Below, piece by piece: positions 49,187 through 56,873 of a stretch of DNA of 64,000 nucleotides; the stretch's first letter is position 1, and every line of letters starts with the position of its first letter. Made by a program: the position numbers and the translations under genes. Source of the stretch: Crossiella sp. S99.2. Its GTDB lineage: Bacteria; Actinomycetota; Actinomycetes; Mycobacteriales; Pseudonocardiaceae. The stretch spans positions 124,001-188,000 of the forward strand of contig NZ_JALMDK010000015.1 in NCBI RefSeq assembly GCF_023094165.1, given 5' to 3'. The notes beneath the pieces were generated by a model. That model had not been told where the DNA came from, ran no database searches, and saw only the letters and a program-made list of their open reading frames with translations.

Positions 49187-50593
49187 ATGGAAGGCAGGAT
49201 CAACCGCCGGACGCTGATCACCGGCCTCACCGCCGCCGCGGCCGCCCCACTGCTCGTCCCGGCCGCCGCCCAGGCGATCGGCAGCCCGGTGCCCGACGCG
49301 CCCTACCTCGCCCGGCCCGCCGTGCCCACGCTGCCCTGGCCGGAGGCGAACAAGATCGTCGCCGAGACCACCCTGCCCACCTTCCCGGACCGCCTGTTCA
49401 AGGCAGCCGACTACGGTGCCAAGGGCGACGGCAAGACCGACAACACCGAGGCGTTCGCCAAGGCCATCGACGCCTGCACCAAGGCGGGCGGCGGGCACGT
49501 CACGGTGGTCAAGGGCACCTACGTCACCGGCGCGATCCGGTTGCGCAGCAACGTGCATCTGCACCTGGAGACCGGGGTGGTGCTCAAGTTCAGCGGTGAC
49601 GGCGCCAAGTTCCCCACCGTGCTCACCCGGTACGAGGGCATCGAGTGCATGAACCGGTCGCCGATGATCTACGCCTACGACGAGAAGAACATCGCGATCA
49701 CCGGCAAGGCCACCCTGGACGCCGGCGGCACCTCGCCGTGGAACAAGGGCAACGACCGGGCCTACCTGGAATCGTTGGTGGCCAAGGGAACCGCGCCGGA
49801 GAAGCGGATCGTGCCCGGCTCCGGCCACACCATGCGCTCGACCTTCATCGAGCCGTACAAGTGCGAGAACGTGCTCATCCAGGGCATCACGCTGAAGAAC
49901 CCCAAGTTCTGGCAGATCCACCCCACGCTGTGCCGCAACGTCACCATCGACGGGGTCAGCACCGACCCGACCACCTCGGCGAACAACACCGACGGCGTCG
50001 ACCCGGAGTCCTGCGACCACGTGGTGATCGTCAACTGCGACCTCGGCGCGCACGACGACAACATCGCGATCAAGTCCGGCCGGGACGCCGACGGCCGCCG
50101 GATCAACGTGCCGTGTCAGAACATCGTGGTCGCCGACTGCCGGATGAACGGCAACTGGGGCGCCATCACCTGCGGCAGCGAGCAGACCGGCGGCATCCGC
50201 AACGTCTACGCCTACCGGCTCACCGTGGTGGGGGAGACCAAGTTCGCGCTCTACGTCAAGTCCAACACCAAGCGCGGCGGCTTCTCCACCAACATCAACC
50301 TGGACTCGGTCACCGGCACCTACGTCCGCTCGGTGGTGTACGTGAACTCCACCTACAACAACCAGACCGGCAACACGCCGCCCAAGTTCGGCCCGTTCCG
50401 GCTGACCAACTGCGGCAGCACCAAGGCCGCCTCGGTGCTCAACGTGGCCGGCCTGGCCGAATCGCACGTCAACGGCCTTGAGCTGATCGACTGCAAGTTC
50501 ACCGGTGTGGCCGGCACCGGCAACACCATCAAGTTCGTCGACGGCCTCAAGCTCACCGGCAGCACGGTCAACGGCAAACCCATGCAACCCTGA
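49187..50593 (+). CDS. Secreted GH28 polygalacturonase-like protein (Tat signal)
   Basis: A 468-residue exported right-handed beta-helix enzyme. The N-terminus INRRTLITGLTAAAAAPLL is a twin-arginine signal. The GH28 acid site is present in NNTDGVDPESC and GAHDDNIAIKSGR (three Asp). The segment usually GHG-x-I-G-S-E reads NWGAITCGSEQTGG, so the conserved His is replaced by Trp. The enzyme may act on a different galacturonide or be weak. ATG has a GAAGAAGGAG site. The LacI-like operator upstream fits sugar induction. Confidence 0.88.
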   Translation: MEGRINRRTLITGLTAAAAAPLLVPAAAQAIGSPVPDAPYLARPAVPTLPWPEANKIVAETTLPTFPDRLFKAADYGAKGDGKTDNTEAFAKAIDACTKAGGGHVTVVKGTYVTGAIRLRSNVHLHLETGVVLKFSGDGAKFPTVLTRYEGIECMNRSPMIYAYDEKNIAITGKATLDAGGTSPWNKGNDRAYLESLVAKGTAPEKRIVPGSGHTMRSTFIEPYKCENVLIQGITLKNPKFWQIHPTLCRNVTIDGVSTDPTTSANNTDGVDPESCDHVVIVNCDLGAHDDNIAIKSGRDADGRRINVPCQNIVVADCRMNGNWGAITCGSEQTGGIRNVYAYRLTVVGETKFALYVKSNTKRGGFSTNINLDSVTGTYVRSVVYVNSTYNNQTGNTPPKFGPFRLTNCGSTKAASVLNVAGLAESHVNGLELIDCKFTGVAGTGNTIKFVDGLKLTGSTVNGKPMQP

Positions 50594-50600
50594 GCCGACC

Positions 50601-50649
50601 CCTGGCCGACGTGGATGTCGGATTTCTGCTAGCAACCACGTCGGCCAGG
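50601..50649. terminator. Perfect 14-bp inverted repeat between pectinase and repair genes
   Basis: CCTGGCCGACGTGG and CCACGTCGGCCAGG are exact inverted copies separated by 21 nt. It follows the pectinase stop by 7 bp and ends 15 bp before the AdaA-AlkA start, so a terminator is likeliest, with an operator for the repair genes as alternative. Confidence 0.6.
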
Positions 50650-50664
50650 GTCGATGCTGTACCT

Positions 50665-52134
50665 GTGCACGAGGACTTCGAGCGGTGCCTGCGGGCGGTC
50701 CAGGCCAAGGACGAGCGGTTCGACGGCTGGTTCTTCACCGCGGTCCGCACCACCGGCATCTACTGCAGGCCAAGCTGTCCGGTCCGCCCGCCCAAGGCGC
50801 GCAACATGGTCTTCCTCCCCAGCGCGGCCGCCGCCCAGCAGGCCGGCTACCGCGCCTGCAAGCGCTGCCGCCCGGACGCCAGCCCCGGCTCCCCGGAGTG
50901 GAACCACCGCGCCGACGCGGTCGCCAGGGCCATGCGGCTGATCGCCGAGGGCGTGGTGGATCGCGAGGGCGTGCCCGGACTGGCCGCCCGGCTCGGCTAC
51001 AGCACCCGCCAGGTCGAACGCCAGCTCAACGCCGAACTCGGCGCCGGACCGCTCGCACTGGCCAGGGCGCAGCGCGCGCAGACCGCCCGGCTGCTCATCG
51101 AAACCAGCGCGCTGACCATGACCGATATCGCGCTGGCCGCCGGATTCGGCAGCGTGCGCACCTTCAACGACACCGTGCGCGAGGTCTTCGCGCTCTCGCC
51201 CAGCGAACTGCGCGCCCGCGCGGGCCGCGGCATCCCGGCCGCGACCACCGGCGCGCTGCTGCTGCGACTGCCCTTCCGCAAGCCGCTGTGCCCGGACAAC
51301 CTGTTCGGCCACCTCGCCGCCACCGCCGTGCCCGGCGTGGAGGAGTGGCGGGACGGCGCCTACCGCCGCACCCTGCGGCTGCCACACGGCCACGGCATCG
51401 CCGAACTCTGGCCGCTGCCCGACCACATCGGCTGCCGACTGTCCCTGACCGACGTCCGCGATCTGCCGGTGGCGATCAGCCGTTGCCGGGTGCTGCTCGA
51501 CCTGGACGCCGACCCGGCCGCCGTGGACGAGCAGCTGCGCGCCGACCCGGTGCTCAAACCCTTGCTGGAGAAGAATCCCGGCCGCCGGGTGCCGCGCACC
51601 GTGGACCCGGCCGAGTTCGCCGTGCGCGCCGTGCTCGGCCAGCAGGTCTCCACCGCGGCCGCCCGCACGCACGCCGCCCGCCTGGTCGCCGCGCACGGCG
51701 AGCCCATCGAGGACCCCTGCGGCGGCCTCACCCACCTGTTCCCCACCCCACAGGCCCTGTCCCAGCTCGATCCCGCGAGCCTGGCCATGCCCGAGTCCCG
51801 CCGTCGCACCCTGCTCGCCCTGGTGCACGCGCTGGCCGCCGACGACCTCGATCTCGGCCCCGGCAGCGACTGGACCGCCGCCCGTGCCCGGCTCGCCGAG
51901 CTGCCCGGATTCGGCCCGTGGACGGTGGAAACCGTGGCCATGCGCGCCCTCGGCGACCCGGACGCCTTCATTCCCACCGATCTCGGCATCCGCCAGGCCG
52001 CGGAGAGTCTCGGCCTGCCCAGCACCCCCGCCGCCCTCACCCGGCACGCCGGCCTCTGGCGACCCTGGCGCGCCTACGCCGTCCAGCACCTCTGGGCCAC
52101 CGGCGACCACCCGATCAACCTGCTGCCCGCCTAA
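50665..52134 (+). CDS. AdaA-AlkA fusion: methylphosphotriester sensor, AraC HTH and DNA glycosylase
   Basis: A 489-residue fusion for the adaptive response to DNA alkylation. The Ada N-terminal zinc domain has all four Cys (34, 38, 65, 68; CRPSC and CKRC), one of which accepts methyl from DNA phosphotriesters. An AraC HTH follows (about 95-180, LAARLGYSTRQVERQL and TDIALAAGFGSVRTFN). The C-terminal AlkA domain has AVLGQQVSTAAART and the HhH-GPD motif LPGFGPWTVETVAMRALGDPDAF. GTG 50665 is the first start past the hairpin. It is 9 bp upstream of ogt. Confidence 0.94.
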   Translation: MHEDFERCLRAVQAKDERFDGWFFTAVRTTGIYCRPSCPVRPPKARNMVFLPSAAAAQQAGYRACKRCRPDASPGSPEWNHRADAVARAMRLIAEGVVDREGVPGLAARLGYSTRQVERQLNAELGAGPLALARAQRAQTARLLIETSALTMTDIALAAGFGSVRTFNDTVREVFALSPSELRARAGRGIPAATTGALLLRLPFRKPLCPDNLFGHLAATAVPGVEEWRDGAYRRTLRLPHGHGIAELWPLPDHIGCRLSLTDVRDLPVAISRCRVLLDLDADPAAVDEQLRADPVLKPLLEKNPGRRVPRTVDPAEFAVRAVLGQQVSTAAARTHAARLVAAHGEPIEDPCGGLTHLFPTPQALSQLDPASLAMPESRRRTLLALVHALAADDLDLGPGSDWTAARARLAELPGFGPWTVETVAMRALGDPDAFIPTDLGIRQAAESLGLPSTPAALTRHAGLWRPWRAYAVQHLWATGDHPINLLPA

Positions 52135-52143
52135 GGAAAACCC

Positions 52144-52635
52144 ATGCGCACCAACACCGTCATCGACAGCCCCTACGGCCCGCTCACCCTGGTCGCCCAG
52201 GACGGCGCGCTGGCCGGGATCTACATGGACCGGCAACGTCACCTCCCACCGCAGGAGAGCTTCGGCGAACCCGACCCGGCCGCCTTCGGCCCGGTGATCG
52301 ACCAGCTCACCCGGTACTTCGCCGGCGAGCTGCGCCACTTCGACCTGCCGATGTTCTTGCAGGGCACCGATTTCCAGCGCTCGGTGTGGGAACTGCTGCT
52401 GGAGATCCCCTACGGCGAGACCGCCACTTACGGCGAACTCGCGCAGCGCCTCGGCAACCCCTCGGCCGCCCGCGCGGTCGGCCTGGCCAACGGCAAGAAC
52501 CCGATCAGCATCATCGTGCCCTGCCACCGGGTGATCGGCTCGACCGGCAACCTCACCGGATATGGGGGAGGACTGGCGAAGAAGCGGCAACTGCTGGACT
52601 TCGAGCGAGGCACAGGTCAGCTGACAGCGTGGTGA
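52144..52635 (+). CDS. ogt: Methylated-DNA-protein cysteine methyltransferase
   Basis: A 163-residue suicide repair protein that removes methyl from O6-methylguanine to its own Cys. The active site IIVPCHRVIGSTGNLTGYGGGL (Cys127) and the HTH-like ETATYGELAQRLGNPSAARAVG are complete. It follows the AdaA-AlkA gene by 9 bp as an operon. Its last 83 bp overlap the convergent EspG-like gene. Confidence 0.96.
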   Translation: MRTNTVIDSPYGPLTLVAQDGALAGIYMDRQRHLPPQESFGEPDPAAFGPVIDQLTRYFAGELRHFDLPMFLQGTDFQRSVWELLLEIPYGETATYGELAQRLGNPSAARAVGLANGKNPISIIVPCHRVIGSTGNLTGYGGGLAKKRQLLDFERGTGQLTAW

Positions 52636-53365
52636 GCTGGCCGTGTAGCCGCCGGGTGTCCGCCGGACTGACCGTGGTCCAGGCCGTGCCGTCGCTGGCC
52701 CGGTGCTCCTCCACCAGGTAGCGCCCGTAGCTGGTGTCGTGGAAGGCCACCACCCGCTCGGCCCGGCGCCGCCGCCCGGTCGGGTCCAGCCCGGCCACGC
52801 CGAACTGGCCGAAGTCCACCGGATCCCGGAACATCAGCGCCAGCGCGGCGGCCTGCGCCGACGGCACGCCGAACTCGATCAGCGCGGGCTCGAAGGACTC
52901 CACATCGCCCGAGGCCGCCGCCGCGCTCAACGCCGCCGACCGCACCGACACGCTTTCCCCCGGCCCGGCCGGGCGTTCGGGCAGCGGGGACAGGATCGCG
53001 TGCGCCAGCCCGGTCGGCTCCAGCACGGTCACCTGCCAGCGGGTGCCGTCGGAGACCACCAGCGCGGCCTGCTCACCGGCACTGGCAGCCAGCGCCCGCA
53101 CCGGCAGCTCCAGGAACAGCCGCGCGTCCAGCTCCCGCTCCGGCCGGGCCAGCATCCGCAGCAGTGCCACCAGTTCCGGGTGCACCCCGCCCCGCAGCAT
53201 CAGTCCGGCGGCGGCCAGTTCGGTCTCGGCCGCCTCGGTCTGCCCGGCCCGCTCGGTCGCGGTGTGCGCCGGTGGCGGCACCCGGATGACCAGGGGCTGC
53301 GGACCCAGTTCCAGCCGCCGCCACAGCAGGTCCACGGCCGCGACGGAGAGCGCGAACGCGGTCAC
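52553..53365 (-). CDS. EspG-family type VII secretion chaperone
   Basis: A 270-residue protein with EspG pattern: DLLWRRLELGPQPLVIRVP, LLRMLARPERELDARLFL, ALVVSDGTRWQVTVLEPTGLAHAILSPLP, VDFGQFGVAGLD, GRYLVEEHRASDGTAWTTVSPADTRRL. EspG proteins hold PE-PPE dimers in soluble form for ESX export. The GTG start overlaps the PPE gene stop by 4 bp. The family domain ends near residue 240; the last 27 codons run antisense into ogt and look like a read-through tail. Confidence 0.85.
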   Translation of the reverse strand: MTAFALSVAAVDLLWRRLELGPQPLVIRVPPPAHTATERAGQTEAAETELAAAGLMLRGGVHPELVALLRMLARPERELDARLFLELPVRALAASAGEQAALVVSDGTRWQVTVLEPTGLAHAILSPLPERPAGPGESVSVRSAALSAAAASGDVESFEPALIEFGVPSAQAAALALMFRDPVDFGQFGVAGLDPTGRRRRAERVVAFHDTSYGRYLVEEHRASDGTAWTTVSPADTRRLHGQLTTLSADLCLARSPAVAASSPVLPHIR

Positions 53366-54381
53366 AGCGCGGGGGAGGAGCCGATGACCGCCGGGGTGTC
53401 CTCCTCGGACTCCGGCGAGGCGCGCGGCGCCGGGTGGTAGCCCAGCACCCCGTCGCGCAGCCCGAACCCGGCTTCCTCCGGCTTGGCATCGGCCCTTCGA
53501 CGGTCCACAGTGGACTTCTCCACCCGCTGCTCCGGAACCGTCCGGATCATCGCGCTGGGCCGGGGCGGATTCTGTTGCGGCTGCCGGTGATCGTCGGCCG
53601 GATTGCCGTCGCCGACCGTCGACCACACCTGCGATTTGTCCACAGTGGACGATCGAGGCGTCGACTGCCGCTGATCGACCAGCGGCACCGGGGCCGGATC
53701 GGGAATGATCGAATGCACCGGCGCGACCGGCTGGTGCGGGTGCGGAGCCGGGTGACCCGCCGCGCTCACCGACACCGAGGCGTTGAGCCCCAACGGATCC
53801 CGCACCGACAGCCCGGACAACAGCGAGCCGGGCGCGACGATCGAGATGTCCAGCCGTGGCGGGTTCAGCAGCGGTGGCAGCTCGGCCAGCGCGGTGTCCA
53901 CCCGCTCCTCGTAGACCTCCATCGCCCGCGCGGCCTCCGCGTGCGCGGCGTCCACCTGGACCTCCACCGGCTCGTAGTCGATCCGGTTGTCCACCAGCGC
54001 GGGCAGCCAGGCCACCGCGGTCACCGGCTTGGTCGGCAGGAACTGGGGCGGTGGCACGTGGTTGCGCGCGTCCGCGTAGGCGTCGGCGCACTCCTGGGTG
54101 GCCTCGGCCTCGGCCGTCATCGCCACCTTGGTGTCCGCGGCCCAGGCGGCCAGCGGGGCCAGCGCGTGCGCGGTGTGCGCCGCCGCCTCGCCCTGCCAGC
54201 CGGTGCGCAACTTGGCCAGCCGGGCGTGCAGGTTGTCGTCCACCTGGTGCAGCGCCTCGGCGAGCTTGCGGTAGGTGGTCACCGCGGGTTCGGTCGCGCC
54301 GACCCCGGGGCCGCTGTGGATGTCCAGGTAGATCTTGAGGTGCGGGACGGCCAGCCAGCAGCGTCCATGGGCGCCTCGCAT
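53362..54381 (-). CDS. PPE-domain protein
   Basis: A 339-residue ESX substrate candidate. The N-terminal 180 residues are helical with TGWQGEAAAHTAHALAPLAAW, the PPE-type W-x-G turn. A Pro/Val-rich linker and a disordered tail follow, containing two Ser-Thr-Val-Asp sites coded by the recurrent palindrome. ATG 54381 is preceded by GGAAGGA; a GTG 24 bases upstream overlaps the upstream gene. It is central in a PE-PPE-EspG trio. Confidence 0.82.
   Translation of the reverse strand: MRGAHGRCWLAVPHLKIYLDIHSGPGVGATEPAVTTYRKLAEALHQVDDNLHARLAKLRTGWQGEAAAHTAHALAPLAAWAADTKVAMTAEAEATQECADAYADARNHVPPPQFLPTKPVTAVAWLPALVDNRIDYEPVEVQVDAAHAEAARAMEVYEERVDTALAELPPLLNPPRLDISIVAPGSLLSGLSVRDPLGLNASVSVSAAGHPAPHPHQPVAPVHSIIPDPAPVPLVDQRQSTPRSSTVDKSQVWSTVGDGNPADDHRQPQQNPPRPSAMIRTVPEQRVEKSTVDRRRADAKPEEAGFGLRDGVLGYHPAPRASPESEEDTPAVIGSSPAL
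53503..53515. repeat. GTCCACAGTGGAC palindrome, copy 4
   Basis: Inside the PPE gene (Ser-Thr-Val-Asp on the minus strand), 123 bp from copy 5. Confidence 0.7.
53638..53650. repeat. GTCCACAGTGGAC palindrome, copy 5
   Basis: Second copy inside the PPE gene, in the disordered C-terminal region. Confidence 0.7.
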
Positions 54382-54397
54382 GCCGGTCCTTCCCTTC

Positions 54398-54742
54398 TCA
54401 GACACGGAGATTCGCCGTGGCGGTGTCCTCGGCGGCGCGGTACTCGGCCGCGGCCGCGTCCAGCTGCTCGACCGCGTGGAACAGCTCGGCCAGGTATACC
54501 GTCAGCACCGCCAGCGCGGAGTCCTCCGACTGCACCCCGCGCCGGGTCTGCTCACCGGCCGCGTCCCGGCTCACCTCGTCCGAGGCCGCGGGCCAGCTCA
54601 CCAGCGCGTGCTGGGCCTGTCGCAACAACGGAGCCAGTTCGTTGATCGCCTCGACGAAGGCGGCCCTGGTGGCCTCGATCTCCTCGGCGTCCACGAGCAG
54701 CCTGCCGGGGGCGAGCGGAACCGGGGCGGCGGTGGTGAACAC
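54398..54742 (-). CDS. PE-like helical protein
   Basis: A 114-residue protein of two long helices (EIEATRAAFVEAINELAPLLRQAQHAL and SEDSALAVLTVYLAELFHAVEQLDAAAAEYRAAED), the size and layout of PE proteins, though without a Pro-Glu start. It begins the operon with the PPE and EspG genes, and its stop is 16 bp before the PPE ATG. It probably dimerises with the PPE protein for ESX export. Confidence 0.75.
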   Translation of the reverse strand: MFTTAAPVPLAPGRLLVDAEEIEATRAAFVEAINELAPLLRQAQHALVSWPAASDEVSRDAAGEQTRRGVQSEDSALAVLTVYLAELFHAVEQLDAAAAEYRAAEDTATANLRV

Positions 54743-54939
54743 GCGCCGACGCTAGATCACTACGGGCTCCGCCGAAACTGGCAGATCCGTTGTCCAATAA
54801 GCGATGTCGGGCCGGTGGATCGGGTGTCCGCAGGTCGGAAAGGCTGTGCGCGGACCCCTGTCCACTATCCGGCCGCGGGAAATCACCTGTTCGGCCGCAT
54901 GTGACGCAGACCGTCGGATTACCCGGCGAAAGTCGGTGG

Positions 54940-55509
54940 TCAGCAGTTCCCGGCCAGCACGCCGTCCACCATTCGGTCCACAGTGGACTGGATGTCCGCG
55001 GGCTGGTCCAGGTACCCGCCGGACATGATGCCGTCCCGCAGCAGCACCAGCGCGGTGGCCGCGTGCCCGGGGTCCGGGTGCCCGGCCTCGGTCAGCCTGC
55101 CCCGCAGTCCGTCGTGGAACCAGCCGCGGTGCTCCCGGACCAGCACCCGCACCGGCGCCTGCGGATCCGGGTACTCGGCCGCGGCGTTGAGGAAGGCGCA
55201 GCCGCGGAAACCGGGGCCACAACTGGCCTGGGCGAACGCGCCGAGCATGAGGTGCAGCGCCGTCGCCGGGTCCTGACCGGCCACCGCGGCCTCCACCCCG
55301 CCGCGGATCTCCTCGTGCTTGCCACGCAGGTAGGCCACCACCAGGTCCTCCTTGGTGGGGAAGTGCCGGTAGAAGGTGGCTCTGGTCACCGATGCCTCCT
55401 TGACCAGCCGGTCCACCCCGATGGCCTGGATGCCCTCGGCGTAGAACAACTCTGAAGCGGTGGCCAGCAGTCGCTCCCGGGGCTCGGAAACCTTCACGTC
55501 GGTGCTCAT
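54940..55509 (-). CDS. TetR-family regulator (AcrR/NemR-like)
   Basis: A 189-residue repressor. The HTH covers about 10-57 (RERLLATASELFYAEGIQAIGVDRLVKEASVTRATFYRHFPTKEDLV). The ligand domain has GFRGCAFLNAAAEY, with a Cys in a position typical of the NemR/TetR_C_16-like group. The palindrome AGAACG-TT-CGTTCT lies 14 bp upstream of the start and is probably its own operator. A copy of the 13-bp palindrome lies near the 3' end. Confidence 0.92.
   Translation of the reverse strand: MSTDVKVSEPRERLLATASELFYAEGIQAIGVDRLVKEASVTRATFYRHFPTKEDLVVAYLRGKHEEIRGGVEAAVAGQDPATALHLMLGAFAQASCGPGFRGCAFLNAAAEYPDPQAPVRVLVREHRGWFHDGLRGRLTEAGHPDPGHAATALVLLRDGIMSGGYLDQPADIQSTVDRMVDGVLAGNC
54974..54986. repeat. GTCCACAGTGGAC palindrome, copy 6
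   Basis: Inside the TetR gene at 54940, again as Ser-Thr-Val-Asp with an ACA codon. Confidence 0.7.
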
Positions 55510-55522
55510 GCCGCCATCGTAC

Positions 55523-55536
55523 AGAACGTTCGTTCT
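55523..55536. promoter_or_regulatory. Palindromic operator candidate AGAACG-TT-CGTTCT
   Basis: A perfect 6-bp inverted repeat with a 2-nt centre between two divergent TetR genes (55509 and 55603). It is nearer to the minus-strand gene and probably its autoregulatory site. Confidence 0.6.
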
Positions 55537-55602
55537 TGTTGGAAGGTGACGTTCCCGGCGCGATCCGGCGGCGCCGGCCGGCACGCGGACTAGCATCGAG
55601 GC

Positions 55603-56214
55603 ATGCCCCGGCCGCGCAGCTTCGACGAACGAGAGGTGCTGACCGCGGTCTGCGCCCAGTTCGAGCGCGCGGGCTACGCGGCCACCTCGCTGGATGACCT
55701 GATGCAGGTCACCGGCCTCGGCAAGGGCAGTCTCTACGGGGCCTTCGGCGACAAGCGGCAGCTTTTCCTGCGCGCGCTGGAGATCAACCGCGAACGTCAG
55801 GTCGAGGCCCTGTGCGCGGGCCTGCGCGCAGGCAGCGGATCCATGCTGGAGCGCCTGCGTGCCCTGCTGGTCCGGATGGCCACCACGCCCAGTGCCCAGG
55901 AGCGCTTCGGCTGCCTGCTGGTCAACGGCGCGACCGAACTCGGCGGCGACGACCCGGAGGTGCTGGCCCGCACCCAGTCCACCTTCGTCGCGATCGAGGA
56001 ACTGGTGGCCAGGGCGCTGGCCACCGCGGTGACCGAGGGCGAGCTGCACCCGGACACCGACACCTCGGCCCAGGCCAGGGTGCTGCTGGCCACCCTGCAG
56101 GGAGTGGAACTGCTGCGCCGCGGCGGCCTGAGCGAGCAGACCATCGGCGAGGTCGTCGGCGCCGCGGTCATGAACCTGCCGAAGCCAGCAATCCCCGCTC
56201 CAGTAGCCGGATGA
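55603..56214 (+). CDS. TetR-family regulator (AcrR/TetR_C_16-like)
   Basis: A 203-residue repressor. It opens with MPRPRSFDEREVLTAVCAQFERAGYAATSLDDLMQVTGLGKGSLYGAFGDKRQLF, a well-known AcrR-type HTH. The ligand domain contains ERFGCLLVNGATELGGDDPE. It diverges from the TetR at 54940 and overlaps the convergent TetR at 56168 by 47 bp. Target unknown. Confidence 0.9.
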   Translation: MPRPRSFDEREVLTAVCAQFERAGYAATSLDDLMQVTGLGKGSLYGAFGDKRQLFLRALEINRERQVEALCAGLRAGSGSMLERLRALLVRMATTPSAQERFGCLLVNGATELGGDDPEVLARTQSTFVAIEELVARALATAVTEGELHPDTDTSAQARVLLATLQGVELLRRGGLSEQTIGEVVGAAVMNLPKPAIPAPVAG

Positions 56215-56752
56215 CCGACTCCGCCGCCTGATGCTTGCCCATCAGCCCCTCGCCGGTGGCCTCGATGCCGGCGAAGACGTTCCACCACAACACCTTGTAG
56301 ATCCACTCCGGACTGATCGACTGATCCAGGTAACCCTCGGCCTGCGCGCGGGCGATCAGCGCGACCACCGGCCGGTCCGCCAGGTCGAAGGCCGCGTTCA
56401 GCCAGCCGTCCTCATTGCGCTGCTGCCCCTCGCTGCACACCTGGATCAGCGCCGGGGTCAGCTCGAAGTAGGCGTGCACCGCGCGGCGCAGCGCTTCCGC
56501 GGCGGTGCCCTCGGCCAGTTTCGCCTCGGCCAGCGCGGTGCCCAGTCGCTCCACCGTCATCCGGAAGATCGCGGTCATCAGCTCGGAGCGTTCCGGGAAG
56601 TAGCGGTGCAACGTGCTGCGCCCGACCTCGGCCGCATCGGCGATTTCGGCCATCGAGGCAGTGGACCGCTGCGCCAGCACGGTGACAGCCGCGTCCAGGA
56701 TCGCCTTGCGGGTCCGGCTCCGGCTGCCCGACTCCCGGGTGCTGCTCGTCAT
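56168..56752 (-). CDS. TetR-family regulator of the divergent ABC exporter
   Basis: A 194-residue repressor with an HTH (about 14-60; TRKAILDAAVTVLAQRSTASMAEIADAAEVGRSTLHRYFPERSEL). The ATG at 56752 is preferred over a GTG 21 bases upstream. It diverges from an ABC exporter gene, with the palindrome TGGGACA-N4-TGTCCCA between them. This is the usual layout of a drug-responsive repressor and exporter. Its tail overlaps the preceding TetR gene by 47 bp. Confidence 0.92.
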   Translation of the reverse strand: MTSSTRESGSRSRTRKAILDAAVTVLAQRSTASMAEIADAAEVGRSTLHRYFPERSELMTAIFRMTVERLGTALAEAKLAEGTAAEALRRAVHAYFELTPALIQVCSEGQQRNEDGWLNAAFDLADRPVVALIARAQAEGYLDQSISPEWIYKVLWWNVFAGIEATGEGLMGKHQAAESVIRLLERGLLASAGS

Positions 56753-56806
56753 AAGGAACCAGTCTAGTACCACGTCCTCCCAGTTAGGGGCTTTCCCTAC
56801 AAATTA

Positions 56807-56824
56807 TGGGACATGGGTGTCCCA
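56807..56824. promoter_or_regulatory. TetR operator candidate TGGGACA-N4-TGTCCCA
   Basis: A perfect 7-bp inverted repeat with a 4-nt spacer, 50 bp before the ABC exporter ATG. TAGGG-N4-CCCTA (56786-56799) is a second, weaker palindrome nearer the TetR gene. Confidence 0.65.
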
Positions 56825-56873
56825 CGCTGGTACGTTGGTGCCCTGACCTGAACGAACAACTTGGGGCGCAGAC

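Noticed and set aside
50611..50664. Earlier GTG start for the AdaA-AlkA gene
   Set aside because: It lies inside a perfect 14-bp inverted repeat and adds residues not found before the Ada zinc domain; the GTG at 50665 aligns the four Cys with E. coli Ada spacing.
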